DNA from: Henricia sp. BOLD:AAB3569
Lineage: Eukaryota; Echinodermata; Asteroidea; Spinulosida; Echinasteridae
Direction: 5' to 3'
DNA: 64,000 nt
Assembly: GCA_037783545.1 (NCBI GenBank)
Contig: JBBELK010000303.1
Coordinates: forward strand, 620,001-684,000
The notes under the pieces were generated by a model that searched no databases, had not been told where the DNA came from, and saw only the letters and a list, made by a program, of their open reading frames with translations. The position numbers and the translations under genes were made by a program. The number at the start of each line of letters is the position of its first letter. The stretch's first letter is position 1. Below are positions 1-11,004 of the stretch, piece after piece.

Positions 1-110
1 TCACTCATAATCGAATATAAATGAAAGGAATCGATTTCTGAAAGGAAACGATTTCTACTAGGAATCGATTCCTCAAAAATCTGGAATCGCGATTACGATT
101 CTGGCGCCGA
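1..110. repeat. GGAATCGATT-type short repeats
   Basis: Several imperfect copies of a GAATCGATTC-like palindromic word occur in about 110 bases. Related words occur at the other edge of the window (63940-64000). It is cut by the window edge, so the parent element cannot be defined. Confidence 0.4.
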
Positions 111-393
111 ATTGCCCAAGCCCAGTATTATAATAGAGCCTTTCAACCGACAGCCATGCATGTGACATGTGAGGGACCGGAGTTGCATTCCACATCAGCA
201 GCGTAAATACGGGGGTCATATTCCCGCCCTTCACCCCCTCCACCCCCTCCCACGGAAAATCCTGATGCATGTCTTTTGTATTGCCCTGAAAAAGGGAAGG
301 AAAAGTGGAAAATAAAGGTTTTTTGATAACGATATACCTACCTGTAACTGACTGGAATGTCTGCTGATAGTGCTGTATGCCCTGATTATACAT

Positions 394-416
394 CCCCCCC
401 CCCCCCCCCCCCCCCC
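394..416. repeat. Poly-C tract (23 C)
   Basis: An uninterrupted run of 23 C. Long G or C homopolymers recur in this window (34.03, 38.71, 52.0, 59.0 and 59.9 kb). The glycine- or proline-rich reading frames across them are artefacts of the homopolymer. Confidence 0.9.
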
Positions 417-1290
417 ATAGCCCCTCACCCTTCCCCTCGCGTTCCAAATACGCAACGTTGGCCAACAATTCGAGTGGAACGTATTGTGCGCCACTAACGT
501 TGGCCAACAAACCTTTGAGTTGTTCGCCATGTTCGCGAGCATTTCAAAATGGCACACGCGACATAAAAGATGACTGACGATGGTTTGCAAATTGGAAAAT
601 AACAAATAAATTGCACCTTTCGTGGTTTTCTCCCTTATCGCTGGCGATACACAATCAATAGCAACGTGTCACATCTCTTAAAAAAATTGGAAAGCAGCGG
701 AAAGCCACATTACAACGTCGGTACGATTGTTGTGACTGTGGGCGCCACCATCTTGACAATGTATTTTTGCAAACAATCCATTCCACATTAAGCAAACTGT
801 TCTCGTATTTGGAATGCAGCCCTGATTTCTCTGTACATGTAGGTCTCTGGTTAAATGGAACGCAGCCAGGGTTTTCCTATTCAAATTATGTGACACTATT
901 GGTGCAATCCCATGGCCGGAAAACTACATGTACACACAGCGCTGTCGGCATTTGCGCCAGATGAAACACAAAACAGCCGTCTGACCCAGCGTATATGCTA
1001 TTCAAAACAAATGGCGTTTGCCAACGGCTGTTGTCTGATGTAGTGCATTTTTTAGTTTTTACATTTTTAAGTCTGTATTGCATTTTTAAGATGCTGTCCT
1101 GGGCTTTCCTAGGGGAATTGAACTTTTTAAGGGGTGTTAGTAGACACCTTCAGTAACAAATGGGTGAAGAAATTATTTGGTAAGGATTTAATTCCCAGAT
1201 TTGCCAAATGTCAGCTAATTTTCCCCTGACTATTGGTTAAAGATTCTGTTTGTAGCGTTCATCGACATTGCAACTGGAAGCAACTCAACT
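417..1290. other. Non-coding stretch, nothing recognised
   Basis: Only short open frames without recognisable domains on either strand. No clear repeat boundary was seen by eye. Confidence 0.5.
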
Positions 1291-1767
1291 GGGGCCAATT
1301 TCATAAAACATGTTACGCTTAATCAACAATTTTGGATGAAGCATAGCAGGAGTATTCGCTCAAGCAAGCGCGTATTTCATAAAGCTTGTTGTTCTAAGCG
1401 CGCGAAAAGAGTGCGCGTGCAATGCTGTCGTCTGTTTTGTTCGAACGCGTTCATCGTCTGCTTTCATAAGCCAACGTCAACATTTTCAAGTACAGGTACT
1501 ATCATCGATTATGTTTCCATTTTGGGATAATTATCACTACCACAGAAGACCCTTGCCTGTCTCTAACTGAAATATTTCAACAACAGCTAAAAGTTGTGTA
1601 TCTGTTGGAAAATGTGTCTCGAATTTTGCCGAGAATGGCGAGGAAAAAAGATGGCGTCACGTTAGCAAAAAATCGGTAGGTTAGCATGCCGTTTGGTTTT
1701 TACGAAATGGAGAGAGCACTGCTTAATCAAAATCGAGTGCTTGAACATGTTTTATGAAATTGGCCCC
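1291..1767. mobile_element. MITE with GGGGCCAATTTCATAAAACA ends
   Basis: The left end GGGGCCAATTTCATAAAACA is repeated as its reverse complement ending at 1767, and the match continues for about 24 bp. The interior has no transposase. The element is 477 bp, so it is a non-autonomous inverted-repeat element of unassigned superfamily. The flanks share short CAACT/CATCGACA-type words but no clean target duplication. Confidence 0.75.
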
Positions 1768-2810
1768 TGATCAGTTGCTGTTGATTAGTTGCGCAACTAC
1801 ATGTAGCGTCCACTTTTCTGAGTGCGCACATCGACACTGCAACTCGGTAAAGCAGCGTTCGAATTAGCACTGGTCTGTTGGCCAAATGACAGTTGAAATT
1901 GTCTCGGGCCAGCTGGAATACCTCCCCAAATGGTCGGGCTGTCCAGTTGCAATAAAACAGACCCATGTCCTACTACAGTTTCTTTCGTAAAAAAACTCCC
2001 ACAGGATACTGCTTTCAATACAAGGGCCGGCGTTGGTTCCAATTTATTCCCCTGGACCAAATACTGCACTTGCAGTTTTATGTATGTCTCTGGGGTTGGA
2101 GACTTGATGACTAGTTTTTATTTCAAGTCGTAAATCAATCATATTGTCACAAGTCATTTTCTCCAGAGTCAAGTCACAGGTCAAAAATCAAAAACTGACT
2201 TGACCCCAAGCCAACAAGTTGCAGATCAGCTCTGCCCTGGTAGTACTATGGGCTAATTCTGTATAACTGCCCCAACACACTTAGAACTGCATTATATGCA
2301 GTTTATCATTGCACAAAAACATGCATCCTTGACAATTTATAACAAAAGAGCCTTTCAAGACTCCAGAATAGCTCTAAAATTCACCAGAAAGCTCTAAAAT
2401 GTACCACACATTTTCAAACTTTAAATGGGAACCTTATGACTACCAAATTTTCCTAATTTATTTACTCAAATGTGGTAAGAGCGACTGTGTGTAAAAAGAA
2501 CAACCAGAAATGTTAACGGTAACCAGGCGGGCCACTTGAAATGCCAACGGGCCAGGGAAGATTTAAGCCAACTGGCCCTGTTGGCCAGTTGGGAAAAAAG
2601 TTAAGGGCAAACGCTGTAAAGCCTACCTAGAGTACATTGACCGAGCCACCGAAAGCAACTGTCATCTCTTGGCCCAACCAAATCCTTTGACCGAGATTTG
2701 GATGATCTGGTACTAAAACTAGTACAGTATATCTTTCTGACAAAGGCTAGATGGACACTTCGTTGGAAACTATTTTCTTAATTTCTTTTATTATCTTCTT
2801 AAAATATTTC
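1768..2810. other. Non-coding stretch upstream of the ZF cluster
   Basis: No domain-bearing frame. It holds locally repeated AAGTC-type words at 2120-2220 (tgacttgac and variants). The last 60 bases before 2815 are pyrimidine/AT-rich, as expected of an intron end before a splice acceptor. Confidence 0.5.
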
Positions 2811-2814
2811 ACAG

Positions 2815-2893
2815 ATGCTGAACACCTTCCAAAATGTAAAAATGCAGTAAACTCTTCAAAGATTACAAGTTTCTGTCTGCACATCTTCGATAG
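2815..2893 (+). pseudogene. Zinc-finger lead exon, copy 1 (frameshifted)
   Basis: The segment begins right after a TTTCACAG acceptor-like site at 2807-2814. It matches exons at 5091 and 18448, which encode one C2H2-like finger with the core CSKLF, then R/K-DYK and AAHLR. Copy 1 has lost one base between the two cysteine codons, which shifts the frame. It also has TAG where copy 3 has CAG after the HLR codons. The exon lies about 550 bp before ZF array 1. The matching acceptors and pyrimidine-rich upstream sequence in all three copies suggest that the ancestral gene spliced this exon towards the finger array. The splice itself is inferred. Confidence 0.65.
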
Positions 2894-3075
2894 TCGCACC
2901 AGTACTTTACAGATAGTAAGGAATAAATTCTCTGTCTTCAACTTTAATACCGGTACATGTAATGTTCAGCCAGCATCACAAGTACGGTAAAGAAATCCCT
3001 TGGCGGCATCAACAGAAGATTTAAGACATACCGGTACACCGACTCCAAGTGTTGGATTCAATCAAATGAAAGTAT

Positions 3076-3361
3076 TTGCAAATTTCAATCCAGTACGCTT
3101 GTCAGTTCTGTGGTATGGTGTTGAAAAACGGGAATGAATTCACACAGGAGAGATCATCTGCCTTCAGTCGTTGTGTTAAGATGTTCAGGCATACTGCTGA
3201 CCTTTTAGTGCATAACCCATACAACATTTTTACAGCTGTATGCACCGCCGTCAAACATGTAAAAACTCATCCTATCATTTTTATGAGGACAACATGTACA
3301 TATATTTGAAGACATTTGTGCCAATTGTCTTACATCTAGGCACATCAGAACACACGCAGAT
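3076..3361 (+). pseudogene. Degenerate fingers 5' of ZF array 1
   Basis: Two frames together preserve finger fragments: CQFC followed by a scrambled linker, a FRHTADLLVH helix with one cysteine missing, and an HIRTH end near 3345. No intact C2H2 finger remains. The segment occupies the same place as the decayed fingers before arrays 2 and 3, so it is probably the eroded 5' part of the same array. Confidence 0.45.
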
Positions 3362-4156
3362 ATGATGTCCTTGAGAAATGTTAAAGATGATCCCTTGAAG
3401 AAACAAGGATTGGCCAAATCAACATTCACACAGAGTGGTGACTTGAGGACACACATGGTAATCCATACTGGTGAGCGACCATATGCATGCAGCCACTGTG
3501 GTAAAACATTCACAAAGAGTAGTTGCTTGAAGTTGCATATCAGAACCCATACAGGTGAGCAACCATATGCATGTGCCCACTGTTGTGAAACATTCACGCA
3601 GAGAGGTGCCTTGAAGAGACACATGAGAACCCATACTGGTGAGCGACCATATGCATGCAGCCACTGTGGTAAGACATTCACACAAAGTAGTCACATGAAG
3701 TCACATATCAGAACCCATACTGGTGAGCAACCGTATGCATGTGACTACTGTGGTAAGACATTCACAGAGAGTGGTACCTTGAAGCGACACATGAGAACCC
3801 ATACTGGTGAGCGCCCGTATGCATGCAGCTACTGTGGTGAGACATTCACACACCAAAATGTATTAAAAACACACAAAAGAACCCATACTGGTGAGCGGCC
3901 GTATGCATGCGACCACTGTGGGAAGGCATTCACACTGAGCAGTAACTTGAAGAAACACATAAGAACACATACTGGTGAGCGGCCCTACGCATGCTGCTAC
4001 TGTGGTAAGGCATTCGCACAGAGTGGTGACTTGAAGAAACACATGAGAACCCATACTAGTGAGCGGCCATATTCATGCAGCCACTGTGATGAGACATTCA
4101 CACAGAGTGGTCACTTGCAGACTCACATGAAAACCCATATGCAGCCACTGTGGTAA
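3362..4156 (+). CDS. C2H2 zinc-finger protein, paralogue 1
   Basis: An open frame of 264 residues. It has a cysteine-less finger remnant at residues about 20-36, then eight regular C-x2-C-x12-H-x3-H fingers from about residue 42 to the end. They are joined by TGE(R/Q)PY linkers typical of DNA-binding arrays. The recognition helices differ from finger to finger (KSSCLKL, QRGALKR, QSSHMKS, ESGTLKR, HQNVLKT, LSSNLKK, QSGDLKK, QSGHLQT). No KRAB, BTB, SCAN or ZAD domain is seen. The expected role is nuclear sequence-specific DNA binding; the target is unknown. The stop comes early: a 20-bp loss in the linker after finger 8 puts a ninth finger out of frame (4140-4214). The ATG at 3362 lies within finger-derived sequence, so the true start is probably in an upstream exon. 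It could be a gene with an alternative C-terminus or a recent pseudogene. Confidence 0.75.
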   Translation: MMSLRNVKDDPLKKQGLAKSTFTQSGDLRTHMVIHTGERPYACSHCGKTFTKSSCLKLHIRTHTGEQPYACAHCCETFTQRGALKRHMRTHTGERPYACSHCGKTFTQSSHMKSHIRTHTGEQPYACDYCGKTFTESGTLKRHMRTHTGERPYACSYCGETFTHQNVLKTHKRTHTGERPYACDHCGKAFTLSSNLKKHIRTHTGERPYACCYCGKAFAQSGDLKKHMRTHTSERPYSCSHCDETFTQSGHLQTHMKTHMQPLW

Positions 4157-4214
4157 GGCGTTCAGGCATTGTAATAACTTGACGGCACACATCAGAACCC
4201 ATACTGGTGAGTGA
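4140..4214 (+). pseudogene. Displaced ninth finger of ZF paralogue 1
   Basis: In another frame than the main array, codons from 4140 encode CSHCGKAF, then RHCNNLTAH and IRTHTGE, ending at TGA 4212-4214. All four zinc ligands are present. Next to neighbouring linkers, the join between the ACCCAT of finger 8 and this finger lacks 20 bp, which explains the frame change. This was probably the original last finger. Confidence 0.7.
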
Positions 4215-5060
4215 TTACGTGCATGCAGCCATTATTAAAACCGTCGCCAGACTTTTCAAAGTGGGGGCGCCAAAGGGTGGCACAGCACATTGGAAGGGGG
4301 CACGCAAAGCAAACCTCACACAAAGTTGTAACTTGAAGATACAAGTACAAGAACCCCTAGAGGGCAGGCACAGGTAGTGAGTCCTTGTGTGTCCCATGAT
4401 GACTCGCGACGCCACACACGCTTCATGCAATACCGTAACCACAGATTTTCGACAGTTATCTCAAAAATTCCACCTCTATATAACCCTAAAACCAGATACA
4501 TGATTGTATACAATACCGGTAGGTTGAATCTGTACATCTGAGCTCTATCATGTCTATACACATCCTCTTGCAACAGTGCCCCTTTAACGCACTCCCTAAC
4601 TCCTGCGTACAGTGGCCCTGTTGAAACAGGCCCCATTTCGCGGTGGGACAAGCGACAGAAATCTTGTCGCCTCAAATCTTGTCGTGACAAATCACAAAAG
4701 TTCTGTTTTCACGAAGAGAGAAAGATTACTTTGCCTGTCTTTAAAGATGGAATTAATACAGGCGCGATGCGACAAAAACAGCGTTTTGCGTTTCACCAAG
4801 AGACAAATGTCTTTGGAAATTAATTGATTTGATTTTAATGGTTAAATTAATATTTTATTAGTACAGATTTTAAATTCAAGATCACAACTTTTCATACAGG
4901 TCACATATTACTAAATAGACCCCGAAGAAATGCGCAAAATTTTAGTTTTAAAAAGTGACCAACTTCAAACTAGAATTTCTCAAAAACACTTTCTGACTCT
5001 CCGCGGGCAATTGTCACTTCGTGATTACTGTGACGATATATTAATTTTCCCAATTTTTTA
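4215..5060. other. Intergenic, between ZF paralogues 1 and 2
   Basis: No domain-bearing frame. Around 4640-4800 there are repeated TTGTCG/CGACA words and CAAATCTTGTCG twice, possibly part of an old inverted-repeat element. 4225-4370 resembles the 3' end of the decayed array at 31.1 kb (AACTTGA, GAACCCCTA words), so it is old 3' sequence of a ZF gene. Confidence 0.4.
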
Positions 5061-5090
5061 ATTATTTACATTTAAAAACATTCTTCACAG

Positions 5091-5170
5091 ATGCTGAACA
5101 CCATCCAGAATGTCCAAAATGCAGTAAACTCTTCAGAGATTACAAGATTCTGGCTGCACATCTTCGATAG
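5091..5170 (+). pseudogene. Zinc-finger lead exon, copy 2 (ends in TAG)
   Basis: Follows TTCTTCACAG (5081-5090). From GCT at 5093 the frame reads AEHHPECPKCSKLFRDYK and then a helix ending HLR before TAG 5168-5170. The Cys-x2-Cys pair and the first histidine are intact. The second histidine would lie just past the TAG, where copy 3 reads CAG. This is either a premature stop or a point that splicing removes; no GT donor in good context was seen. The upstream intron-like sequence (ATTAATTTTCC, then TTTACATTTAAAA) is also shared with copy 3. Confidence 0.6.
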
Positions 5171-5240
5171 TCTTCGAAGAGTCTGAAGAATATATTCTCT
5201 TCCTTCGACCTCAATACATGTAACAGCATCACGAGTTAAG

Positions 5241-5520
5241 AAATCCATACTGGTGATCAACCATCTGCATATGTGACTACTGTGGCAAGACATTCACAAA
5301 GAGCAGTAACTTTAAGACACTTACATGTATGAGAACCCATACTAGTGAGCGACCCATGTGTGCGGCCACTATAGTGAAGCATTCACAATGAGAAGTCACT
5401 TGAAGTCGCATATTAAAACCCAAACTCGTTAGCATTATGTTTGTGACCACTGTGGCGAGACATCCACAGACAGTGCTAACTTGAAAAGACACATGAGAAC
5501 CCATACTGGTGAGCGGCCCT
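5241..5520 (+). pseudogene. Decayed fingers 5' of ZF array 2
   Basis: About three fingers can be traced (CDYCGKTFTKSSNF; a CVRPL-like remnant; [17 protein letters not shown]). They have frameshifts, TAG/TGA codons and a lost cysteine codon (TGC to TGA near 5527). The first one starts after GTTAAG/AAATCC, which is also found before array 3 at 18648, so the arrays share this 5' boundary. Confidence 0.6.
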
Positions 5521-6705
5521 ATGCATGAAGCCACCGTGGTGAGACATTTTCACGGAGAAAGTAACTTGAAGACAGACTTGAGAACCCATACTGGTGAGCA
5601 GCCCTATACATGTGACCACTGTGGTAAGACTTTCACACGGAGCAGTAACTTGAGTACACACATCAGAACTCATACTGTTCAGTGGCCATATGTATGCAAA
5701 CACTGTGATAAGACATACACAAAGAGTGGTAACTTGAAGAGAAACATGAAGATACATACTGGTAAGCAACTTTGTGTATATGTATGCATCCATTGTAAAA
5801 AGACATTCAAAGTGAGTGGTGACTTAAATAAGCACATGAGAACCCATATTGGTGAGCGGCCGTATGTATGCAATCACTGTGGTAAGACATTCACAGAGAG
5901 TGGTAACTTGAAGCGACACATGAGAGCCCATAGTGGTGAGCGGCCGTATGTATGCAATCACTGTGGTAAGACATTCACAGAGAGTGGTAACTTGAAGCGA
6001 CACATGAGAGCCCATACTGGTGAGCGGCCCTATGCATGTAGTCACTGTGGTGACACATTCACACAGAGCAGTAACTTGAGGGCACACATGAGAACCCATA
6101 CTGGTGAGCGGCCATATGCATGCAGCCACTGTGATAAGACATTCACATGGAGTGGTGACCTAAAGAAGCACATGCGAACTCATACTGGTGAGCGGCCATA
6201 TGTATGCAAACACTGTGATAAGACATACACAGAGAGTGGTAACTTAAATAAGCACATGAGAACCCATATTGGTGAGCGGCCGTATGTATGCAATCACTGT
6301 GGTAAGACATTCACAGAGAGTGGTAACTTGAAGCGACACATGAGAGCCCATACTGGTGAGCGGCCCTATGCATGTAGCCACTGTGGTGACACATTCACAC
6401 AGAGCAGTAACTTGAGGGCACACATGAGAACCCATACTGGTGAGCGGCCATATGCATGCAGCCACTGTGATAAGACATTCACATATAGTGGTGACTTAAA
6501 GAAGCACACGAAAACCCATACTGGTGAGCGACCATATGCATGCAACCACTGTGATAAAACGTTCGCACGGAGTGGTGTATTGCAGGCACACATGAGAACC
6601 CATACTGGTGAACGGCCCCATGCATGCAGCCACTGTGATAAAAGATTCACAGATCGTGGTAAGTTGAAAAGACACACGAGAACCCATACTGGTGAGTGGC
6701 CCTAA
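5521..6705 (+). CDS. C2H2 zinc-finger protein, paralogue 2 (13 fingers)
   Basis: The frame is open from 5509; its first ATG is at 5521. After a short non-finger leader and one cysteine-less remnant it encodes 13 C2H2 fingers to the stop at 6703-6705. Finger 2 lacks its first zinc histidine (RNMKIH). Finger 3 follows an extended linker (TGKQLCVY), as in paralogue 3. The helices [28 protein letters not shown] (three times), QSSNLRA (twice), WSGDLKK, ESGNLNK, YSGDLKK, RSGVLQA and DRGKLKR show strong internal duplication. Fingers 4 and 5 are identical, and the 4/5-6-7 block recurs as 9-10-11. The expected role is nuclear DNA binding; no effector domain is visible. The frame ends by a one-base loss in the last linker, with two further fingers in the next frame. 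Given the decayed 5' fingers, the gene may be compromised. Confidence 0.72.
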   Translation: MHEATVVRHFHGESNLKTDLRTHTGEQPYTCDHCGKTFTRSSNLSTHIRTHTVQWPYVCKHCDKTYTKSGNLKRNMKIHTGKQLCVYVCIHCKKTFKVSGDLNKHMRTHIGERPYVCNHCGKTFTESGNLKRHMRAHSGERPYVCNHCGKTFTESGNLKRHMRAHTGERPYACSHCGDTFTQSSNLRAHMRTHTGERPYACSHCDKTFTWSGDLKKHMRTHTGERPYVCKHCDKTYTESGNLNKHMRTHIGERPYVCNHCGKTFTESGNLKRHMRAHTGERPYACSHCGDTFTQSSNLRAHMRTHTGERPYACSHCDKTFTYSGDLKKHTKTHTGERPYACNHCDKTFARSGVLQAHMRTHTGERPHACSHCDKRFTDRGKLKRHTRTHTGEWP

Positions 6706-6885
6706 CATGTAGCCACTGTGGTAAGACATTCACACAAGGTAGAGACTTGAAGGGAAACATGAAAACCCATACTGGTGATCAACATGTATATGTGTGCAGC
6801 TATTGTGATCAGACATTCGCACAAAGTCGTGCCTTGAAGAGACAAATGAGAACCCAAACTGGTGAGCGGCCATATGTACAATGTA
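6706..6885 (+). pseudogene. Two frameshifted terminal fingers of ZF paralogue 2
   Basis: Just past the stop, the next frame encodes CSHCGKTFTQGRDLKGNMKTH-like and CSYCDQTFAQSRALKRQMRTQ-like units (shown in shortened form: CSHC..RDLKGN and CSYC..RALKRQ). The first finger has Asn for the first His; the second has Gln for both. They were in frame before one base was lost at the CCCTAACATG junction (6701-6710). The same lesion is present in the decayed array at 30.77 kb, so the two descend from one already damaged copy. Confidence 0.7.
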
Positions 6886-7083
6886 TGCAGCCACTGTACT
6901 ATTCAGATGAACTCCAACAAAGCCATTCTTTTGTGCGTTGTCATCTTTTGCTTCTTGTTACTGGACTTGTGACGGACTTGTGCGGGACTAATTGTCACGG
7001 ACTAGTGATTTTATCGTCTCTGGTCTTGTGATAGACTTGATGAGAAAGACTTGACAACAACCTTGATTGATATGCAGTTATAT

Positions 7084-7216
7084 TATATCACATTTGGTGA
7101 AGACCACCACTGTTACAATGTAGGATCTTTAATCAAGATTTAAATATTTCCTGCAACAAAAGCCTTTTGTCTTTATTCTGGTTTGATTTACATACTCATG
7201 GACTACAAATTGACAT
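7084..7216 (+). repeat. Dispersed repeat R1, copy a
   Basis: About 130 bp starting ATATCACATTTGGTGAAGAC and including TCAAGATTTAAATATTTCCT match 38244-38366 closely in the same orientation. No coding content. Family unknown. Confidence 0.7.
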
Positions 7217-7569
7217 ACGGCTCTGTTTTTTTTTAACATAGCCCAATTGTGTCAACAAAGAGGGCAAAGTTTCGAGTGTCTATCACATAAATTGGACTTT
7301 TTACACTGATTTAAGGGCAAAAATAGCAAACAATCATGGTTTTTATAATTACAAGTTTTTGTTTGGCATGGTAAAATTGGCCTGTTTTTGATCAGTCTTG
7401 CAGCATGTGTAAAATTAGTAATACAAAACTGCAATAATAGAATCACTCATGCGAACACGCTGCATTCTTGTGCTGCAGATAGAACGTGCATTCATTCGTG
7501 GTGCCGTGCTGCTAGCAACATACATGCACTATACTGTCGGGTCTGATGTCGAAGATTTTGAAATGTTAA

Positions 7570-7795
7570 GTCATTTTGGAGTTTGAAAAAGACAGAAGCG
7601 AATTTGTCTCGGGATTTATATAATGGAAGTATGGAACTGCGCTTTCGGAAATATACTGCGACGATGCGGACAGATAGAAACTATAGTCTTTTTGGAGTTT
7701 GGATACGACAGAAGCGAATTTGTCTGGGGATTTATACAGTGAAACTGCGCTTTTCAGAAATATATTATGACGACGCGGACAAGCCGGAAGGAAAA
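7570..7795 (+). repeat. Direct repeat, two units of ~113 bp
   Basis: Both units contain TTTGGAGTTTG, then GACAGAAGCGAATTTGTCT, GGGATTTATA, AACTGCGCTTT and GAAATATA with GCGGACA/GCGGACAAG. Unit 1 is about 7570-7685 and unit 2 about 7686-7795. No recognised product; the 75-residue frame across it is an effect of the repeat. Confidence 0.7.
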
Positions 7796-7799
7796 CTTG

Positions 7800-8490
7800 G
7801 TGATAACTAATTTTTTTCTGGCGTCTTGAGAGTTTTTGGTTATCTGTGATTTAAGTGATTGACCAAGATTCAAGCATGATTAAGTGTACATTTTATAGAA
7901 AAACCTAAAGTTAGACGTGGAAAATATTATCTAAGTGAACATTTAGCAGGGAAAAATTTAAAAGAAGTAAAAATTTTCAGCTAGTCTCATACGTTTTGTA
8001 CACAAGGTCTGATTCCATGGTCGAGTACCGAATTATTTCTTTATATGACTTTGCAACCATCCAAAAAGCATTATTATTCGAAGGAAACGGAGTTGGAGAG
8101 TGAGGATTTACCTTTTTGGAAAGTTTACAATACACGGACACCCTCAGGACCCATGCACTGAACCAATAGGAAAACTCTGTACAAAATTTGTAAATTTTAC
8201 GTTATTACCTGCATGATATTTCCTTATTACAAGCACAAAACGTATTTCTGACAAATCTTTAGAGTAAAAAAAACCGTCGGTTTTCTCGTTCTTGAAAAAT
8301 TTTAACTATATTTGGTACACTGCATAGAATGTATATTTGTTGGAATTAAGTATCAACATTTTATCATTTTCACTAATTTCCTGAGTAATTTAAAATTGCA
8401 TTCATGCGATAGGCCTAATAAACAATTAAAATATTGTCAGTTTGTTCATTGTTCTAAATCTGTTAAGTTTCTGTCAGTTTGTTCAATTTT
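7800..8490. other. Non-coding stretch before the piggyBac element
   Basis: AT-rich, with only short frames lacking recognisable domains. Confidence 0.5.
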
Positions 8491-8495
8491 TTTCC

Positions 8496-10919
8496 TTAAC
8501 CCCTTGCCACCGGTATATTTATACGAGCGGTTACTGGTGGGCCAGTATTAATTTCACCGAGGACTCGTGCAGTGGGCCACCGTACCGGGCAGTGTCTAGG
8601 GTATACGCCGGGTCACACCGCGTGCACCCGCCGACCGGGCAATGTTGGTACATTGCACGCTAATAGTTTTCGGTCGTAACAATCGACTCTTTGCTACTTT
8701 CACTATTACGCATAGTTGTTTTGCAACTTTACAAAATATTTTTAACACCTATTCACCGTTTATGGCATACAATTCAAGTACAAGGTATTTTATTCACACA
8801 ACTCGGTTCTTTCCTTCAGATTATATGTTTTCTTTATCTTGATAATGTCAGATAAATGGACTGAACTTGCGCTTTATACTTTTCTGACGGCGGGCTGTAT
8901 CCGATGTCTTAGAGTGAAACTATCAGATAGTATACTGAAATTGTTTACTTGTGATAATCTTCGAAACAAGGGACAGCGCTACTTCGCAAATTTCACACAT
9001 GATCTTCGTTTCCTTTCTCGTGCCATTTCCGTTACACTCAACACAACGCTTGAAGGGTCTGGCACATTTATCTGTTGGGGGTATTTAAGCAGGGAAATGT
9101 CAACTCAACAGTCTGAATGGACCACGGCGACGGAGTGGTCTACCTCTAGATCGATAAACAGGGAGATTTCAAACATTGGATTCAAATATTTCAGTCACTA
9201 ATGCCAATCTGAAATTCAAGTATTTGTCAGTCCCACCAAGTTCTTTGTACACAAGATAAGAGTTTACAAGGCAGACATCCAACAGGAAGAAGAAGATTTG
9301 TTTGTACCACTTGATCGACTTCCTGACTGAGCGGTGATTGTGGCGGCAAGTTGGTCTGTCATGTCCACACCGTTCATGCCTTCGTTGTAGTCGAGGACAC
9401 AACGGGGTTTCTCTATGGGTCTGTCGTCCCGTTCATGCTTTTCAGAGTCTCCCATTGCCGCCGTGTGCATCCGGACTTCTTTCTTTTCTCCAGACCAGGG
9501 CAAGTATAGGCTTTTGTCGGAAGAGCGATATGCAACTTCCCCCCCCCGTTCTTAGTTTCAAGTTGCACAAGTCCTTGGGCATCTCTTTGCGGTTTTGTCT
9601 CTCTGTCCCCACGACATTTGTTTTGTGGCCGCTGTGGAGTTCCAGGAAGAGAGAAGGGCTGCTGAACCAGTTGTCTAGGAAAATGGTGTAGCCTACCCCT
9701 TGCCGAGTAGATCGGCGTTCAGGTCGAGTACGATTTTCGTACTTGCCAGCTTGTCGCTCTTGTCTTGCCCAGTGTATATTTTCCAGTTCCACGTGTACCC
9801 AGCGGCTAGTCCCGTGCTTTGGCAGACTCGATATACCTTGATGCCATTGTTTGAACTTCAATCTTCCCTTGTATTTCCACAGCGACTCGTCCGTGGTATA
9901 CGGCTGGGGAGAAGGTAGACCGTCTTGAAGTTCTGGGTTAGTTCGTTTACCACGGGGCGGATCTTGAAGAGACGATCACTTCTATCTGCCTGATTATTGT
10001 CATTGAAGTGCAGATAGGCCAGCATGTCCAGAAATCTGTCTCGGGGCACGATGTTGTGGAAGAAAGGAGTTTCAAGTATGGAGTCTGTCGTCCAATAAAG
10101 TTTCAGTTTGGGTTTGGGCATTATTCCCATGGTGATCATCAAAGCCAGAAACACCAACATCTCTTCGGAAGTAGTCTTGAACCATTTCCTCATGTGACTT
10201 CGACTTGGCGTTTGACGTATTGGATTCTGGGCGGCGTAGCGATTTGTCTCGTCGGCGATGTAGGCCGTCAGTTCGGGAGTTAAGAACATTTCAAAAATTT
10301 CCACGAGGCTGCTGGTGTCCAAATCTCGCACTTAACTCCCGTTGTACCGCAAAAGCCATATCGTCGCGGGAAGTTGTCGCTGTTCTTCCACTGAATTGAG
10401 TCAGTTCTCTTGGTTTGCTTGGCAAGCTTCGCTAACGGCGCTCCCCCGTCAAAGTCACTGCTGTCGCTACTTTCGCTATCTGAACTAAGTTCAAATTCTG
10501 ATTCTAAATCTGCCGTCGCAGTTTCCTCATCCTCACTCGTCGAAGACATCGTGTAATGCAACTGAATGACCTGCGTATGTACGTCTATATATACACACGG
10601 AGAACCCAAGGTTATGAAAAGCGCGGAACAATGCACGCATGTACACTGAACAACAGCACTATTCGTCGTACACGAACTCCATATGCAGTGTATTACGCAA
10701 AGCGCTCTGCTCGAAAAATTCCATCTTTTCAACCAAGAATAATGACTAGTTTCGGTGTATATATAGATTTACCTACTAAAGATTCTCCAAACATGCCAGC
10801 AACCACAGGGGCAAGTTGAATTAGATGTGCACGTGCGGTAATGCGGCTATAGACGTCAGCCGGTTCTTGGTCTATTCACAAGTCGCGTCTATAGACGTCA
10901 TCCGGTGGCAAGGGGTTAA
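8496..10919 (-). mobile_element. piggyBac element with intact ends and TTAA duplication
   Basis: TTAA at 8496-8499 and at 10916-10919 flank a 2416-bp element whose ends are perfect inverted repeats of CCCCTTGCCACCGG. TTAA insertion and CCC-type termini are diagnostic of piggyBac. A decayed transposase (8945-10549) is read on the minus strand. Both termini are clean, so insertion is relatively young compared with other elements here, or the ends were preserved by chance. The right subterminal region has TATAGACG and TAGACGTCA words repeated around 10848-10900. Confidence 0.93.
8945..10549 (-). pseudogene. piggyBac (DDE_Tnp_1_7) transposase, frameshifted
   Basis: Reading from ATG 10549-10547 there is an acidic N-terminus (MSSTSEDEE, then Asp/Glu/Ser-rich), a common piggyBac feature. 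The DDE domain follows in several frames: EIFEMFLTPEL and TNRYAAQNP near 10.3 kb; the first catalytic Asp in TDESLWKYKGR near 9.88 kb; the second in YTIFLDNWFSSP near 9.68 kb; YNEGMNGVDMTDQ with the third Asp near 9.36 kb; and SIKWYKQIFFFLLDVCLVNS. A Cys-rich C-terminal finger (CxxC, then METKIMCEIC-like) runs to a stop at 8945-8947. At least four frame changes are needed, for example near 10330, 9860, 9690 and 9380, so it is inactive. A full-length protein of about 530 residues fits the family. Confidence 0.9.
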
Positions 10920-11004
10920 TAGGCCTACCCTACAACCATGCGCAAAAAGTAATTCTGATGAAAAATCAAGTGGGAAAATTTTCACAAAATTCTTGGAGAC
11001 CCCG

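Noticed and set aside
3205..6729. Long minus-strand frames opposite the ZF arrays ([17 protein letters not shown] repeats)
   Set aside because: They are antisense translations of repeated finger codons, periodic at 84 bp and without any domain.
8839..9201. Plus-strand 120-residue frame in the piggyBac element
   Set aside because: It lies antisense to the Cys-rich C-terminus of the transposase and has no domain of its own.
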